From: Xenoacremonium recifei
Taxonomy: Eukaryota > Ascomycota > Sordariomycetes > Hypocreales > Nectriaceae
Direction: 5' to 3'
DNA length: 64,000 bases
Assembly (NCBI GenBank): GCA_012184525.1
Contig: WOFQ01000003.1
Coordinates: forward strand, 310,001-374,000
Shown: positions 24,119 to 35,175 of the stretch, piece after piece
Numbering within the stretch: position 1 is the stretch's first letter
Layout of the letters: each line of letters opens with the position of its first letter
Translations under genes and position numbers: made by a program
The notes under the pieces: generated by a model
The model's database searches: none
What the model was told of the DNA's origin: nothing
Seen by the model: the letters and a program-made list of their open reading frames with translations, nothing else

Positions 24119-24810
24119 TATCATACTCTTTAGGAGTTCGCCAAGGTGAAAGTTCGGTTGGAAGAGGGAGATTATATTCAGGAGGAAAAGCTCTGCAATA
24201 ACTTATTGTTATAGGAAGATCTAGTTGTGGGCGATATTTCTGCTTCTATCACCATGCCAGTCAGAGTGGCTTATCTTAATGAACGGAATGATATATCTCG
24301 AATCTGAGGCCATGTTCAATGAAGTATCTGATATCTAGTTCATGTGCTACTTTTTAGTATCTTGAAAAGAAATGACTTGTTCCTGAAGAAACAACGTCAA
24401 CATCCCCCGGATTTTTGACCATTGGTCATCAACATCGGTCACGATTATTGGAGGAACCCCAATTTTCGATGAAGAATTCAAGGTCTATTCATGAACTTAA
24501 TGGTTCTCAATCCGATTCTGGAGAACAATTCAATCCTGATTATGATGAACAGACACTGGTGGAAGCTTGGCACTTTGTTAGTACTAAACGAATGACTAGA
24601 CTTAATATGTAGCGTAATCTATGTATCGAGCTAACATCCACAATCCCTGCCAGCTGAATGGCCGCTGAATCGCGCCTTATCAAGTGCGCTCTCGAGGCCA
24701 GACCAAATTAGTTGTGCGGAGATATGTAGCCGGGCCTCAAACCCCGCCCGCTCAGATAAGGGAGGCCAAGATGCCCTCGTGATGAATCACATAACTCATG
24801 CAGTATCCAC
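24119..24810. other. Intergenic region
   Basis: 692 bp, AT-rich in the first half. A 65-codon open frame at 24415-24612 has no recognisable features and is likely chance. The stretch 24700-24800 is the presumed core promoter of the following regulator. Confidence 0.3.
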
Positions 24811-26406
24811 ATGAAACCCCAGCTCACGAAGAAACCCGAGGCTGAACTAGACATGGACGCGACCTTTCGATCCAAGCAGAAGCGAGCGCGATCGTCGACA
24901 GGGTGCATCGGCTGTAGGCTGCGGCGCAAGAAGTGCAGCGAGGAGAAGCCCCAGTGCATCAACTGCGTGAGGAATAGCATCCTCTGTACCTGGCCGGAGC
25001 CGGGAAATGTCAAACATGCCGAGATTCTGAGGAGGACGAACCCGACTCGTCGGAGGATACAGTCTTGCTCTCAAGTCTGTTCTCCCGCATCCAACGCATC
25101 ATCCTCACCCCCATCATCAATCACCAAACGTTCCGCGGACCGCGTGACGGCGAACTTGTTTATGGATGTTGTCCCTCTGCCCCTGGACCCTCAGATGCTG
25201 GGAGGCAACTCGCTTCTCAGGGAACCTCTGGCTAAAAGACTATTCTATCACTACCTGCACCGGACGAACAAGGTAATGGCTATATGTCACGGCCAGAGGA
25301 ACCCATTTGTGACGGAGTTGATCCCTCTTGCCATGTCCAATCCCTTGATTCTTCATACTCTTCTTGCATGTAGCGGCATGCATTATGCGGATATGGCGGG
25401 TAGGGAGGTGGACGAGGTGACATGGATGCACTACGGACAAGCCATCCAAGCTCAGAAGTTTGGATTGACGCAGCTGGCACAGGGTCAGACGGAAGTCCTA
25501 GTCAGTTTGCTGGTCACCGCATTACTCCTATGCATTGTGGAGGTGAGAACTTCAAGCCCAGATTGACTTCATTGTGTTGACCTATTTCTCAAGACCTTTC
25601 GAGTTGCTTCCGGCGCAGAAGCATTGCACCATCTTCGGGCAGGACGGGTGCTCTTGCAAAGGGCTCTCCAGCTACCAGAGCATCTACTGAACCAAAGTAT
25701 AAGAGCGTTTCTGATAGAGAGATACACCTACACCATGACTTTGGCACACATCACCATGGGGTCCGAATCCGATGAGTGGGTACTCGAAGATGCAGCAACG
25801 TTGTTTCCAATGATGCAAAACGAACTGCAAGAGGCTCCCGGAGGCGATTCAGACAACAGCTCAGGAGGTGTACACGAACTATTCCAACTGATCCCCAGAG
25901 TATCGGTGCTGGCGCGACACTGGCGGGCCGAGAATGACCTAGGAATCCGGCTGGGCAATACCATCACAGAGCTTTCAGAACTTCGCTCCGCCGTGGCCAG
26001 CTGGCACCCAAGTCCGGACGAAGGAGTCAGAAGTCTTTGCGGGAGACTCTACCAACATGCTCTATTAGTCTACATTGCTGCATGCTTTGGTGACGAGGTA
26101 GATGGCGTCAGGGAGGCATTTGACGATTTCACTGCATTCCTTGCTTCCATTCCGCTGGACTCACCAATCTCAACCACGATGTGCTGGCCACTCGCTGTTT
26201 TCGGGTCCTGTGCGAGAACGGAAGACCATCGCCAGGTCATCGCACAGAAGCTTGATCAATTGTCGACTGCATACTCATCACAAAGTGTGCGGGATACCAA
26301 ACGGTTACTGGAACGGCTTTGGGAGGAAGATAACGTGTGGATGGCGAACCCACTGGGCTTAGAGGACATGATGAAGAAGGAAAGGATAACGGTTCTGCTT
26401 TTATAA
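24811..26406 (+). CDS. Zn2Cys6 transcription factor with fungal TF domain 2
   Basis: Two exons (24811-25542, 25594-26406) encode 514 residues. The zinc cluster is CIGCRLRRKKCSEEKPQC followed by INCVRNSILC (residues 32-59), preceded by a basic RSKQKRARSS stretch. The rest resembles the Fungal_trans_2 type (PF11951, ACR-2-like): LFYHYLHRTNKVMAICHG, LLACSGMHYADMAGRE and a C-terminal SVRDTKRLLERLWEEDNVW. The nearest genes are an F-box gene and a small secreted protein, giving no clear target. Confidence 0.87.
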
Positions 26407-26669
26407 TACCAAGATAGTCGCACAATACCCACAGCAAAATAGGATGCCTTTACCATTCTCCATTCTCTTGAACATCTTTACTACTGGCACTAGCCCGAAC
26501 CCCGAAATCCGGCTACCTTCATCACATCATACTTCCCGTAACGTCGCTACCTCATAACGGTAGGTCATCATCCCCAACGACCACTCAATCCCCGCTTTGA
26601 TATCCTTTACCGACCATTGCCTCACGACGTATGCTGTGAAGGCGTGATAATGGTCGTCGCGCTTCTCTT

Positions 26670-27086
26670 CTAAGCGCAGCCCCAGACGTTCGCAACGTAC
26701 TGGTAGTAGTTGGCCTCCAGCTGGGTCTCATCCGTGCCGAACGATCCCGAGAATCCAGAGTACGAGTAGCCGCAGACGTTCGTCTCAAAGTTCCAGGTCA
26801 CATCATAACCAGATGCGCAGCCGGACAGCGTGAATTCAGTCAAGTCAGCGTTGAACTCGCCAACGTAGTATTTAGTCTCTGCCGAGCAGATAATGTTTCC
26901 GTTGTCAATGATCTGTGCCCAGAAGTAGCCAGTATCTGCGAGATCAAGTCAGCCACAACTTCGATACAGTTGGTGTTGCAAAATCTGACTGAGATCCCAA
27001 TCGCCGATAAACTCCACGCATGCGAGGGAGGACCAGGCCATGGTCAGAGCGACGAGGCAAAGCTGGAAAATTTTGAAGGAAGCCAT
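26670..27086 (-). CDS. Small secreted cysteine-containing protein
   Basis: Two exons joined by a 54-nt intron (GTCAGA to TCGCAG) encode 120 residues. The N-terminus MASFKIFQLCLVALTMAWSS is a good signal peptide, with likely cleavage before or near CVEF. The mature part is about 97 residues, aromatic-rich, with Cys in ICSAE, SGCAS, NVCGY and the terminal WGCA, plus the first CVEF. The size, secretion signal and cysteines fit an effector-like or surface protein, but I recognise no family. The intron hides it from plain ORF scans. It starts 680 bp from the DUF3445 gene end. Confidence 0.7.
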
Positions 27087-27802
27087 TGTATTACTTATTG
27101 GAAAGATTTAGAATGGAATACTCCTTATGGTGAGAGGTGATGGGCCGTTGCTGATCCTCGAGCACGATAGAGCAGATCCGAAGAAAATATGCTATTTTAT
27201 TTTCACCTATTCGGCACTTCCCCATTGATGATGACGCCAACAGTTGTCAAGTCACAGCCACCATTGTCCGTTGGCAGCTTGACCGTAATTCTGATCGACA
27301 GCCAATCATTTGACAAGCCGGGGTTAGTCTTCGCGGGATACGTCCATTTTCGACCTACAGCTTATTGTGGGTGGCTCCTCTCAAACCAAAGTACCGGCTG
27401 TCAAGTTTAAGATAGAAACAACACGAAAATAGTGTTTCAAGATGACCTCGTCGCCCCTCCTCATGGATCCTACCAGGCTCCTCTTTCGTAAAATTTTCCC
27501 CATATGCGGAACTGTCTCTTTCGGCTTCCGTGTTCTTCAAATCCGATCCTTTGGGCTCAGTGCCCTCCAATCACGTTGGTCCACATGGCAGGGGACTATA
27601 ATTTTGATGCTCACGCGGCAGTTGCTTACATGGCCCCGATTGCGATCGAATGACAGGACGGTGCGATTTTCCATTTTTATTCAGCCTTATAGAACCATCA
27701 TTGTAATAATAAATCATGATTTATCCCTCTACTTTAAATAGTCTACTCTCAGCAGTCAACAGAACAGAAACGCTTTTTAAAGAGCAGTTTGGGGCGCCTA
27801 GC
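27087..27802. other. Intergenic region
   Basis: 716 bp upstream of the small secreted protein. It is AT-rich near 27700-27740. A 99-codon forward frame at 27442-27741 has no features beyond chance composition. No gene is supported. Confidence 0.35.
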
Positions 27803-29342
27803 TCAGTAAGGGAACTTGCTGGGTAATTGTCCATCTTCGCAAATTCCCGTCTCGACCTGGGTTTTGTGCAAGTCGTCAAGGTAGGGGAGCAAAATATGCT
27901 CGTAGAGATGCCGGCCCTTGTGTCTAGATAGAAATTCTTAGCGACCCAGTGGTAACCTCACGTAAACTGGGGGCTTCACTCACTCGGCTAATTCAGGCTC
28001 CCAGCTGCGGATCAGCGAAGCCAATCTGCCTGGAACGCCCGGTTCTTGGGCAACTTCGGCTAATGGCTCGATGTAGGTATGGACCATCCACACAACGGCT
28101 CCAGACTTGGGGAGACGTCGAAGAGTCTGTCTTTCTTGGCGGAACCAGAGCTGAGAAATGTCTTTTATAGGACCAGGGTGCTTCCACTTCCCGTAGCTGG
28201 GAGTCCCGACGCCAGGGCCGCGGAGTTTCGGGTCCCAGTCGTCTTCAGGACCCATTGTCAACTCAGGCCAGTGAAACGCGTCGTGGATGCTGATCGCCGT
28301 AGCTAAACGAGTATATGTATTAGAATCTGAACTTTATTCTGAGTACCGTGGGCTTACTGTATCGTTGGATAGGTCCCTCAGGCCGTAGTTTTGCGAGAAA
28401 ATGGTCAAGAGGCTTCTGAAGCTGCGTAGCGTAATAAGGGACATGGCCGCTGAAGTGCAAATCGGCCAGGTTATTACCGAGCTTATCCTTGATGCGTTGA
28501 CCACCACCAATTCCAAGCATCATGGCAACCAACTGGTAGAAGCCGTCTGGCTGCTTGACAAGGATGTTGATGTCGGCAGGCTGGATCAAACCTGCAACGG
28601 TCAAGGGGTCTTCCTTGGTCAAATCGTATGACGCGCCAAGTTCCGGCATGCTGATGGAGGTAATAGAACCCTTCCCGTACCATCCAAGTGTGTCTTTCTC
28701 GGAACGCTCAATGCGGTAGACCTGAGGATATCGGCAGGAGAGAAACTCGGCAAGATCTTGACATAATTCATGAGCAGCATCTTTAGCTGCCGGGAGTGCT
28801 TTGACGATCTTTTCTCCTCGGTCGGCGAGACGCTTGACTTTGGTTGTATGATACAACGGCCAGTCCTTGTCGAGCTAAACGCGAAATGTAATCAGCCATA
28901 ATTTTCTATATCTATGCTTTGAGATCAAATTCTATGACACAAGCTAACTTACAATAACCCAAGAGTCAGCATCTAGTTTACGGACGTCAAGCGTGCTGTT
29001 CAGTTAATGTCAGCACCGTGGAGGACGGTCTTCCTAGCGTTCTGCTGGAGACATACTGTCGCTTGTACGAGTAGCGGAAAGCTCGAAAATGAGGAGGTTC
29101 AGTTTTAGTCAAGTCAAATGTTGTGTCTGGTGACGGTTTGGGGTACTCCCAAGGTGCTAGATGATGCCAACGTTAGCATTTCGCAATGGAAGACTTCCAC
29201 CTTGTAAATACTTACCCGGGAGGCTAGGAGCCGCAATAATTTTGCTGCGCCTCGAAGACCACCACTTAACGACGCCCACGAGGATACACACGGCAAGTAC
29301 CAGAACTCGCAAATAGCTGCTGGCAGAGAAAGCGCTATCCAT
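27803..29342 (-). CDS. Membrane-anchored DUF3445 (haem-dependent N-demethylase-like) protein
   Basis: Six predicted exons. The N-terminus has one transmembrane helix (YLRVLVLAVCILVGVVKWW) followed by a basic stop-transfer RRSK. The body matches DUF3445 (PF11927): the start of the domain is APWEYPKP with HFRAFRYSYK, then LDADSWVILDKDW, LAEFLSCRYPQVYRI, NNLADLHFSGHVPYY, and the hallmark RQERQTLRRLPKSGAVVW with TYIEPL. A final short exon after a GTGAGT intron gives HKGRHLYEHILLPYLDDLH. A bacterial relative is the alpha subunit of haem-dependent oxidative N-demethylase (dimethylamine). Amine or N-methyl amino acid demethylation at the ER or another membrane is an inference. It is divergent from an amino-acid permease, which fits a nitrogen-scavenging role. 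Confidence 0.8.
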
Positions 29343-30081
29343 GATTGCAATCTGTTGTAAGGAGTCGTCTGTCCTACATTCAGCAGTCATCCATCCACGG
29401 ACTTCACTTATGAAGGTGTCTGAGCTTGTGGTCCATCCGACGCTTTCCGCAGAATAATCTGGACCCTGTCACTTGCAAAAAGAATCCTGAACAAAGACAT
29501 CTTGGGGTATGTAGCAATGATAAGCGCGCCTTGACTGCGAACCCCGTATCAATTACGGCAGAGATATGTCGAGCCAATAGGAGTACTGATGACCGCGATT
29601 CAGGATTCGGACCTCCCTCGCCTCAGCAACCTTTGCAGCTTATCGATAAGCGCGCCTTCACGTCGGCTTTGTTTTCAGCGGGGTAGGAAAGCCGAGCCCT
29701 GATAAAGCCTAGGAGGCGAGGGTTAAGGCGCGGATATCATCCACGCTTGTGACGAACCAGTAAAGCGCTTCTTCTGGCTTCTTCCAATGGACACTGCGGC
29801 TTATCATGGAGATCCACACGGCCATCATAATTCCTCTTCCCCGGATACTCCGTGCTATCTGGAAACGAGTAGCCATGGATGTTCCTTGATATGCCACTCC
29901 TCACCGCGTCCCTGCTTGACGACAAGGGCCCAGACACATGATTCTTCCGAGTCATTTTAGCCCGTGGCGAACCTGGGTCACGAAAACTACAAGATCCTTT
30001 CAACTCCCCTGCTGGATGAGGTGAAATCAGCACGATCACCAAACTTCACCCAAGCCACGCTTGTTAAGACTCACAACGACT
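29343..30081. promoter_or_regulatory. Divergent promoter of the DUF3445 and permease genes
   Basis: 739 bp shared by the two start codons. It contains a TTATCGATAA palindrome near 29639-29650 and GATAAG-type sites (AATGATAAG near 29517, CGATAAG near 29644) that fit GATA nitrogen regulators (AreA type). No gene is supported here. Confidence 0.4.
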
Positions 30082-32466
30082 ATGGAATCCAAGTCTGCGG
30101 CTGCAGAGAAAGCCGACCCCGTTTCCTCGGATGCGGTATGCGATGTTCTTAGTCCCCTCATCTGTCATGTGTGCCCGGTCAACTGACATGTCAAATCCCA
30201 GGCTTCGGGCGAACAAAATGGCACGACTTCAACCTTTGAGCTTACCGAATACGGTATTCATCGTGGTCTCAAATCGCACCATATTCAACTCCTCGCAATC
30301 TCGGGGGTCATTGGAACAGGTTCGTACAACAACGTCACAAGACCTGACTTGCCCCCTGCGGACAGGAGCTTTGAATAGCTTGAGATTGTATCTGACAACA
30401 AGTCCCCATAGGTCTTTTCGTCGGTACTTCCAGCGTATTGAATAGTGCTGGTCCCGCTGGCCTGCTCATTGGGTATTCCATTTGGTATGTTGCCACACGC
30501 ACTCGACATTGTGACTTCTCCGCTGACTTATCGGGATAGGTGCATCTTCCTCCTGTGTGTGGCTCATGCTATGGGAGAGATGTCTGCGTATCTCCCGGTC
30601 CCCGGATCCTTTGTCACTCGTGCGTGAATAACCTCGCTGTCTCATTTCGTCAAAAACTAATACGGAAAGATATTGGACGTTTCATTGACCCGGCCGCGGG
30701 TGTGGCTATGGGCTGGATCTATGCATACAGGTTAGTGATCAAGCCTAGGAGTCGAATTGTAAAGTGACCTGTGCTAACAAAACCTATGATCCAGCATGTA
30801 AGTCTTCGTCAATGACCAGCGTTATCATTTCAATTACAATCATCGGCTAATCTCAATTTGCTTTCCTCTTGTAGGATGTAAGTCAACCCTCTAATCCTCT
30901 GTGTGGAAATGGTAGCTCTAACTTGGTTTAGGATCTTCACTGCTGCCGATTGTACTGCTCTTACCGGCCTTTGGTCCTACTGGTTCCCGAATATTAACCC
31001 TGGTGTCTGGGTCGCGTGCACACTTGTCGTCGTCTTTTGCTTGAACTGCATGGCAGTTAAGTACTTCGGCGAGGCTGAGTTCTACGCTTCAATCCTCAAG
31101 GTCTTCCTTATCATCGGCTTTCTCCTCTTTACGTTTATCGTGGTTCTCGGAGGCAACCCCGAGCATGACCGGATTGGTTTCCGTTACTGGAAGAATCCCG
31201 GGGCCTTCAATGAGCAGTATGTCTCTGGCGGAGGCGGCCGATTTCTCGCAATCTGGGGCGTTTTCAATACTGCAGCCTTTGCTATTGGTGGACCTGACTT
31301 CATCGCCAACTGTGCTCCAGAGGCCGTCAACCCCCGGAGGAACATCCCGAAGGCTGTTCGCCGAGTTATCTACCGATTGATTATCTTTTTCATTTTGTCG
31401 GTGTTCGCAGTCGGCTTGCTGGTGCCATTCAACGACCCTACTATGCGTAAGTCTACTGGAGAAATTGCCTCTTGAGAAGTTGATATGCTTACTCGGACTT
31501 AGTGACGGCGATTGCTTCTGGAAACGGTGTTGCAAAGTCGCCATTCATCATTGCCATGAACCGCTTGAATATCTCTTTCCTCCCGGATCTCTGCAACGCT
31601 GTCGTGTATGTTCTGCCTTTGTATGATCTTTCAACACCCCAATGAGTACTAACATATCTTTATAGTATTACGTCGGCCTGGAGCTGCACCAACTGCCTTC
31701 TCTTCCAGGCTTCTCGAACCGTGTTTGGCTTGGCTAAGCATGGCAGAGCCCCAAAGATCTTCGCGAAGACAACCAAGAGCGGTGTTCCTCTGCCTGCACT
31801 AATTCTCTCCATCGCCGTCGCGTCTTTGGCCTTCTTGACCTGCAACACCGCGTCGGCTGTAGTCTTGAATTGGTTTATTAATCTCGGATCTACTGCTATC
31901 ATGATTGCATACATTCTGATGATGGTCGCGAACTTGCGGTTCCACGCTGGGTTGAAAGCACAAGGTATCCCTACTACGACTCTGCCGTTCAAGAGCAGAT
32001 TTACCCGTACGTACAGAGTAACCCCTTCTGAAAATAGATGCTGACTTAGTGGCAAAGCGTACTCCAATTATTTCGCAATCTTCTGGGTTGGTATCATCCT
32101 TCTCACGAACGGATACGGTGTCTTTATCCATGGCCATTGGAGCTTCTCTGGCTTCTTCACAGCTTATTTCACCATTGTGTTCTTCCGTAAGTTCCAAGAG
32201 CTGCCGCATCCTATACAGGTAACATCTAACCTATTCAATTCATAGTGACTATTTACTTGAGCTGGAAGATTGTGAAGAAAACTTCTTTCGTCAAAGCAAG
32301 TGAGATGGATTTCCAGACAGGTCTTGCCGAAGTTGAGGCCCATGAAGCCACTCTTGATATGAAACCCCCTGCTACACGATATGAGAGGTGAGAGACTTGC
32401 GTCGACCATTTTTAGTGAATAGTAACTAACGTCTGTCTGTGTAGGATCATGGATTGGCTTTGGTAA
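30082..32466 (+). CDS. Amino-acid permease, YAT family, with 3-nt micro-exons
   Basis: A 12-TM APC-superfamily (TC 2.A.3.10) plasma-membrane amino-acid:H+ symporter. The start MESKSAAAEKADPVSSDA is joined by an intron to ASGEQNGTTSTFELTEYGIH. The first TM signature is LAISGVIGTGLFVGTSSVL, then HAMGEMSAYLPVPGSFVT, and GGPDFIANCAPEAVNPRRN in the middle. The C-terminus is RIMDWLW. Between GWIYAY and IFTAADCTALTG the sequence has three back-to-back introns (30731-30794, 30798-30874, 30878-30931), separated by CAT (30795-30797) and GAT (30875-30877). Reading these as micro-exons gives S-M-M and keeps the length equal to the neighbouring paralogue. Substrate unknown; GABA, proline and basic amino acids are family substrates. 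Confidence 0.87.
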
Positions 32467-32613
32467 AAGGTCTCATTAGTAGAGATCAGAAGACCTGCTG
32501 GGTTTCTCGCTCTTATCAAGCTTCACAGTTCAGCATAATGATAAGCTCTCATCTGACTGAATAAAATCATATTGATATACGTGATAAATTATCACTAAAG
32601 ACTGCATCTGATG

Positions 32614-34566
32614 TTATCCGACGATTGCGGTGACTACCCTCTTATAAACCGGTCTCTTTCGAAGATTGGGATTGTTCTGCTTCTCTTCCGCAATTCGGCG
32701 ATCCTCGTTATCCCAATACTTTGCGGCTGAAAAGTCCATTTCGGATGGGGAAATCCACTTCGTTTTGAACCACCACTGTATCTCATTAGTAAAAAGCATG
32801 GAATGGTTCAAGGTTCACGTACCTTGTAGCCGAAATAAGCAACGACATAAATCGGAAGTGTCATGTAAGAAGCGAAGAAGTTTTCTGCTGATGGTCCCTT
32901 CTCTCCGAATGGGTATAGGGCCAGATAGAATTCGGCCACAAGGACCAAAATCATCAAAAGAATGCAGAACATCTGGTTGTACGGTGCAAGGTAGTCTCGA
33001 AGAGGCAAGGTCTTGTAGTCAATCCCCTGGGCTTTAAGACCGCGGCGAAAGCAGATGTGCGAGATAAAAATGATGATCTCCATGATGAATCCTTGAATTC
33101 CAACCTAAAGAGGAGGTCAAATCTTGCTGAACAAAAGGGACTCTCGCTAAAACTCACCAAAGACGAAAACCAGTCATATACGGTAATACCCGTGTCACTG
33201 CAGTTCAGGTAGCAGAGGCCGCAGCCAAGCACTATGGTAATAGCCAAAGAAATTATAGGTCGACCCTGAGAGTCCTTCTTCGCAAAGGCACGCGGCATCA
33301 ACCCCAATTCCGAACAACCCGCAAGTGTGCGGCTCGCAATATACACGCTGGTGATACCACAACTAACAACACTCAAGAGAATGAATGCGTTAAGAAGATG
33401 TGCAAGCCAAAGATAACCGGCATCTCTAATAGCAAGGACAAAGGGGCTTGCCATGGTTCCGGAGGCATCTAGAAGGTCTGGATTGTTCGGCGAGACACAC
33501 ATCCCCACTAGCCAGACGTTGACGACGAAGAAAGTCGCCATCCGCCAGAACAGAGGTTGCATGGACTTTTTGATCGATCTTCGTGGATCAGCCGCTTCAC
33601 CAGCACAGACTGCAATGATGTCCCCTAGCAAAGCATGTCAGGTCGACTCTTCCTTTCCATTTGTCGAACTTACCACCACCAATGCTGAAGCCCGCCTGGA
33701 TAAAAGCTTGGCTGATTCCCTTCACGCCGTTCTTAAATGCCTGCCCATCTCGCCAATACCTGAACTCAATTGGTCCATTTGTAGCCGGGAAACCACCAGA
33801 CGTCATGACGAACAAGAAGATGATCATCGCCACGATGGCAGTAATCTTCAATAAGGACATCCAGAACTCGACCTCGCCATACCATTTCACGACGAACAAG
33901 TTGACTGCGATCATGAGCACGACCATGACGGTTACCCAGACTGCAACTGGAACATTGTTGGGCCAGTATGAGATGACCGAGATTGCTGCTGTGACTTCAG
34001 CCGGTATGACCATAACCCACTAACAAGCATTAGAGACCATGCTATGAGATAAAACATCGACCAGGACGACATAGGTATACCTACATTATACCAGTATCCG
34101 ATTCCTTGTGCAAATGCCAAAGCCTCGTCCGTGTAATCTAGGGCCTGACGGACGAAGCCTCCATTGATCGGCTTGTATGCAGTCATTTCGCCAAGAGACA
34201 TGTACATTGCATAGATAATGTAAACCATAATTGTATATGCGATTGCCGTCCCCGCCGCTCCAGCTGTGAAAGGGTGTGAGTACCACATCTTATCTCAATT
34301 AGTCTTGGCGATTCAAGAGACGTACCTCTCGCCAAAGCAGTTCCTGTTCCAACCCAGAGACCAGTTCCAATTCCGCCTCCAAATGCGAGCATCATTATCT
34401 GACGAGCATGAAGCGCACGGCGATACCCCTCGTCGTTTCTCTGCTCTGCCACGTCTCCAACATCGCAACTGCTGACCTTACCAACAGCCTTCATATCAGG
34501 TGACGCGCCGCCCTCGACATCTTGGATACCTTCAGAGCTTGTATCCGTATGCATGTTGATCGGCAA
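32614..34566 (-). CDS. Amino-acid permease, YAT family
   Basis: A second YAT-type amino-acid permease, convergent with the previous one (148 bp between stop codons). The N-terminus is hydrophilic and acidic (VEGGASPDMKAVGK). TM1 is MMLAFGGGIGTGLWVGTG, then MSLGEMTAYKPINGGFVRQA, YNWVMVIPAEVTAAISV, and IIAVCAGEAADPRRSIKKS, the counterpart of the ANCAPEAVNPRRN motif. The C-tail is basic and Asn-rich (EEKQNNPNLRKRPVYKR). Five to six introns are predicted. One lies directly after the Tyr-Asn of GIGYWYN, the same place as the micro-exon tract in the paralogue. The start could also be the Met at 34554. Confidence 0.88.
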
Positions 34567-35175
34567 AGTGACAAATGCGATAACTCGCTTTCAACAATAC
34601 ATAAATGTTGCTTCTGACAGCCGGACGACCAATGCGACGGCAACCAATGCTATTTCATGTGGTAGTATTATACTATGTGATGAATTGCATATCGATAGGC
34701 GGACTCCGAGGAGGCGATAGATTTGGTCGGGCAAAGCCGAACGGGCAGAGTCGAAACTATAAGACTACTCTATAATCACCTGTTGGGCGATCTCCTCCGC
34801 CGATAGACGTTTAGCGATATCTTCTCGGCTATCCGGCATCTGGACTAACTGATTGTTGGGTCAATGCGTAATACTACACTGTATACCCAATAGTGCAAAC
34901 AATATCCTAGCTTGTACGGAATTTTCGCTATTTCCTTTATTTCCATTCGAAATTGAAGACTTTAACAGGGCTACTGAGCCATCCAAAGGAATACTTGCTT
35001 CTTAATCCATGTGCACTGGGGAATTAGTAGGAGAGTCACGCTCAAAATCGAGATGGTTCATGTTTGGTCAATGGTCCTATGTTTTCCATACATATTATTT
35101 CCTTCGTGGTTTTGATAATAATACCGAGATATCACGTAGCGTTGAGTCTGAATCAGAATACTGTCAAAATTCCTC
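34567..35175. promoter_or_regulatory. Promoter of the second permease and 3' flank
   Basis: 609 bp. Close to the permease it is rich in CGG/CCG elements: CGGACTCCGAGGAGGCGATA (34700-34719) and GGGCGATCTCCTCCGCCGAT (about 34781-34800), which form an imperfect inverted pair about 65 bp apart. The half away from the permease is AT-rich. No gene is seen. Confidence 0.35.

Noticed and set aside
24415..24612. 65-codon forward ORF
   Set aside because: No signal peptide, domain or splice context; AT-rich intergenic DNA.
34707..34719. CGAGGAGGCGATA, also at 41560-41572 upstream of another gene
   Set aside because: An exact 13-mer shared between two places in 64 kb is expected by chance many times over. 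Not evidence of common control by itself.
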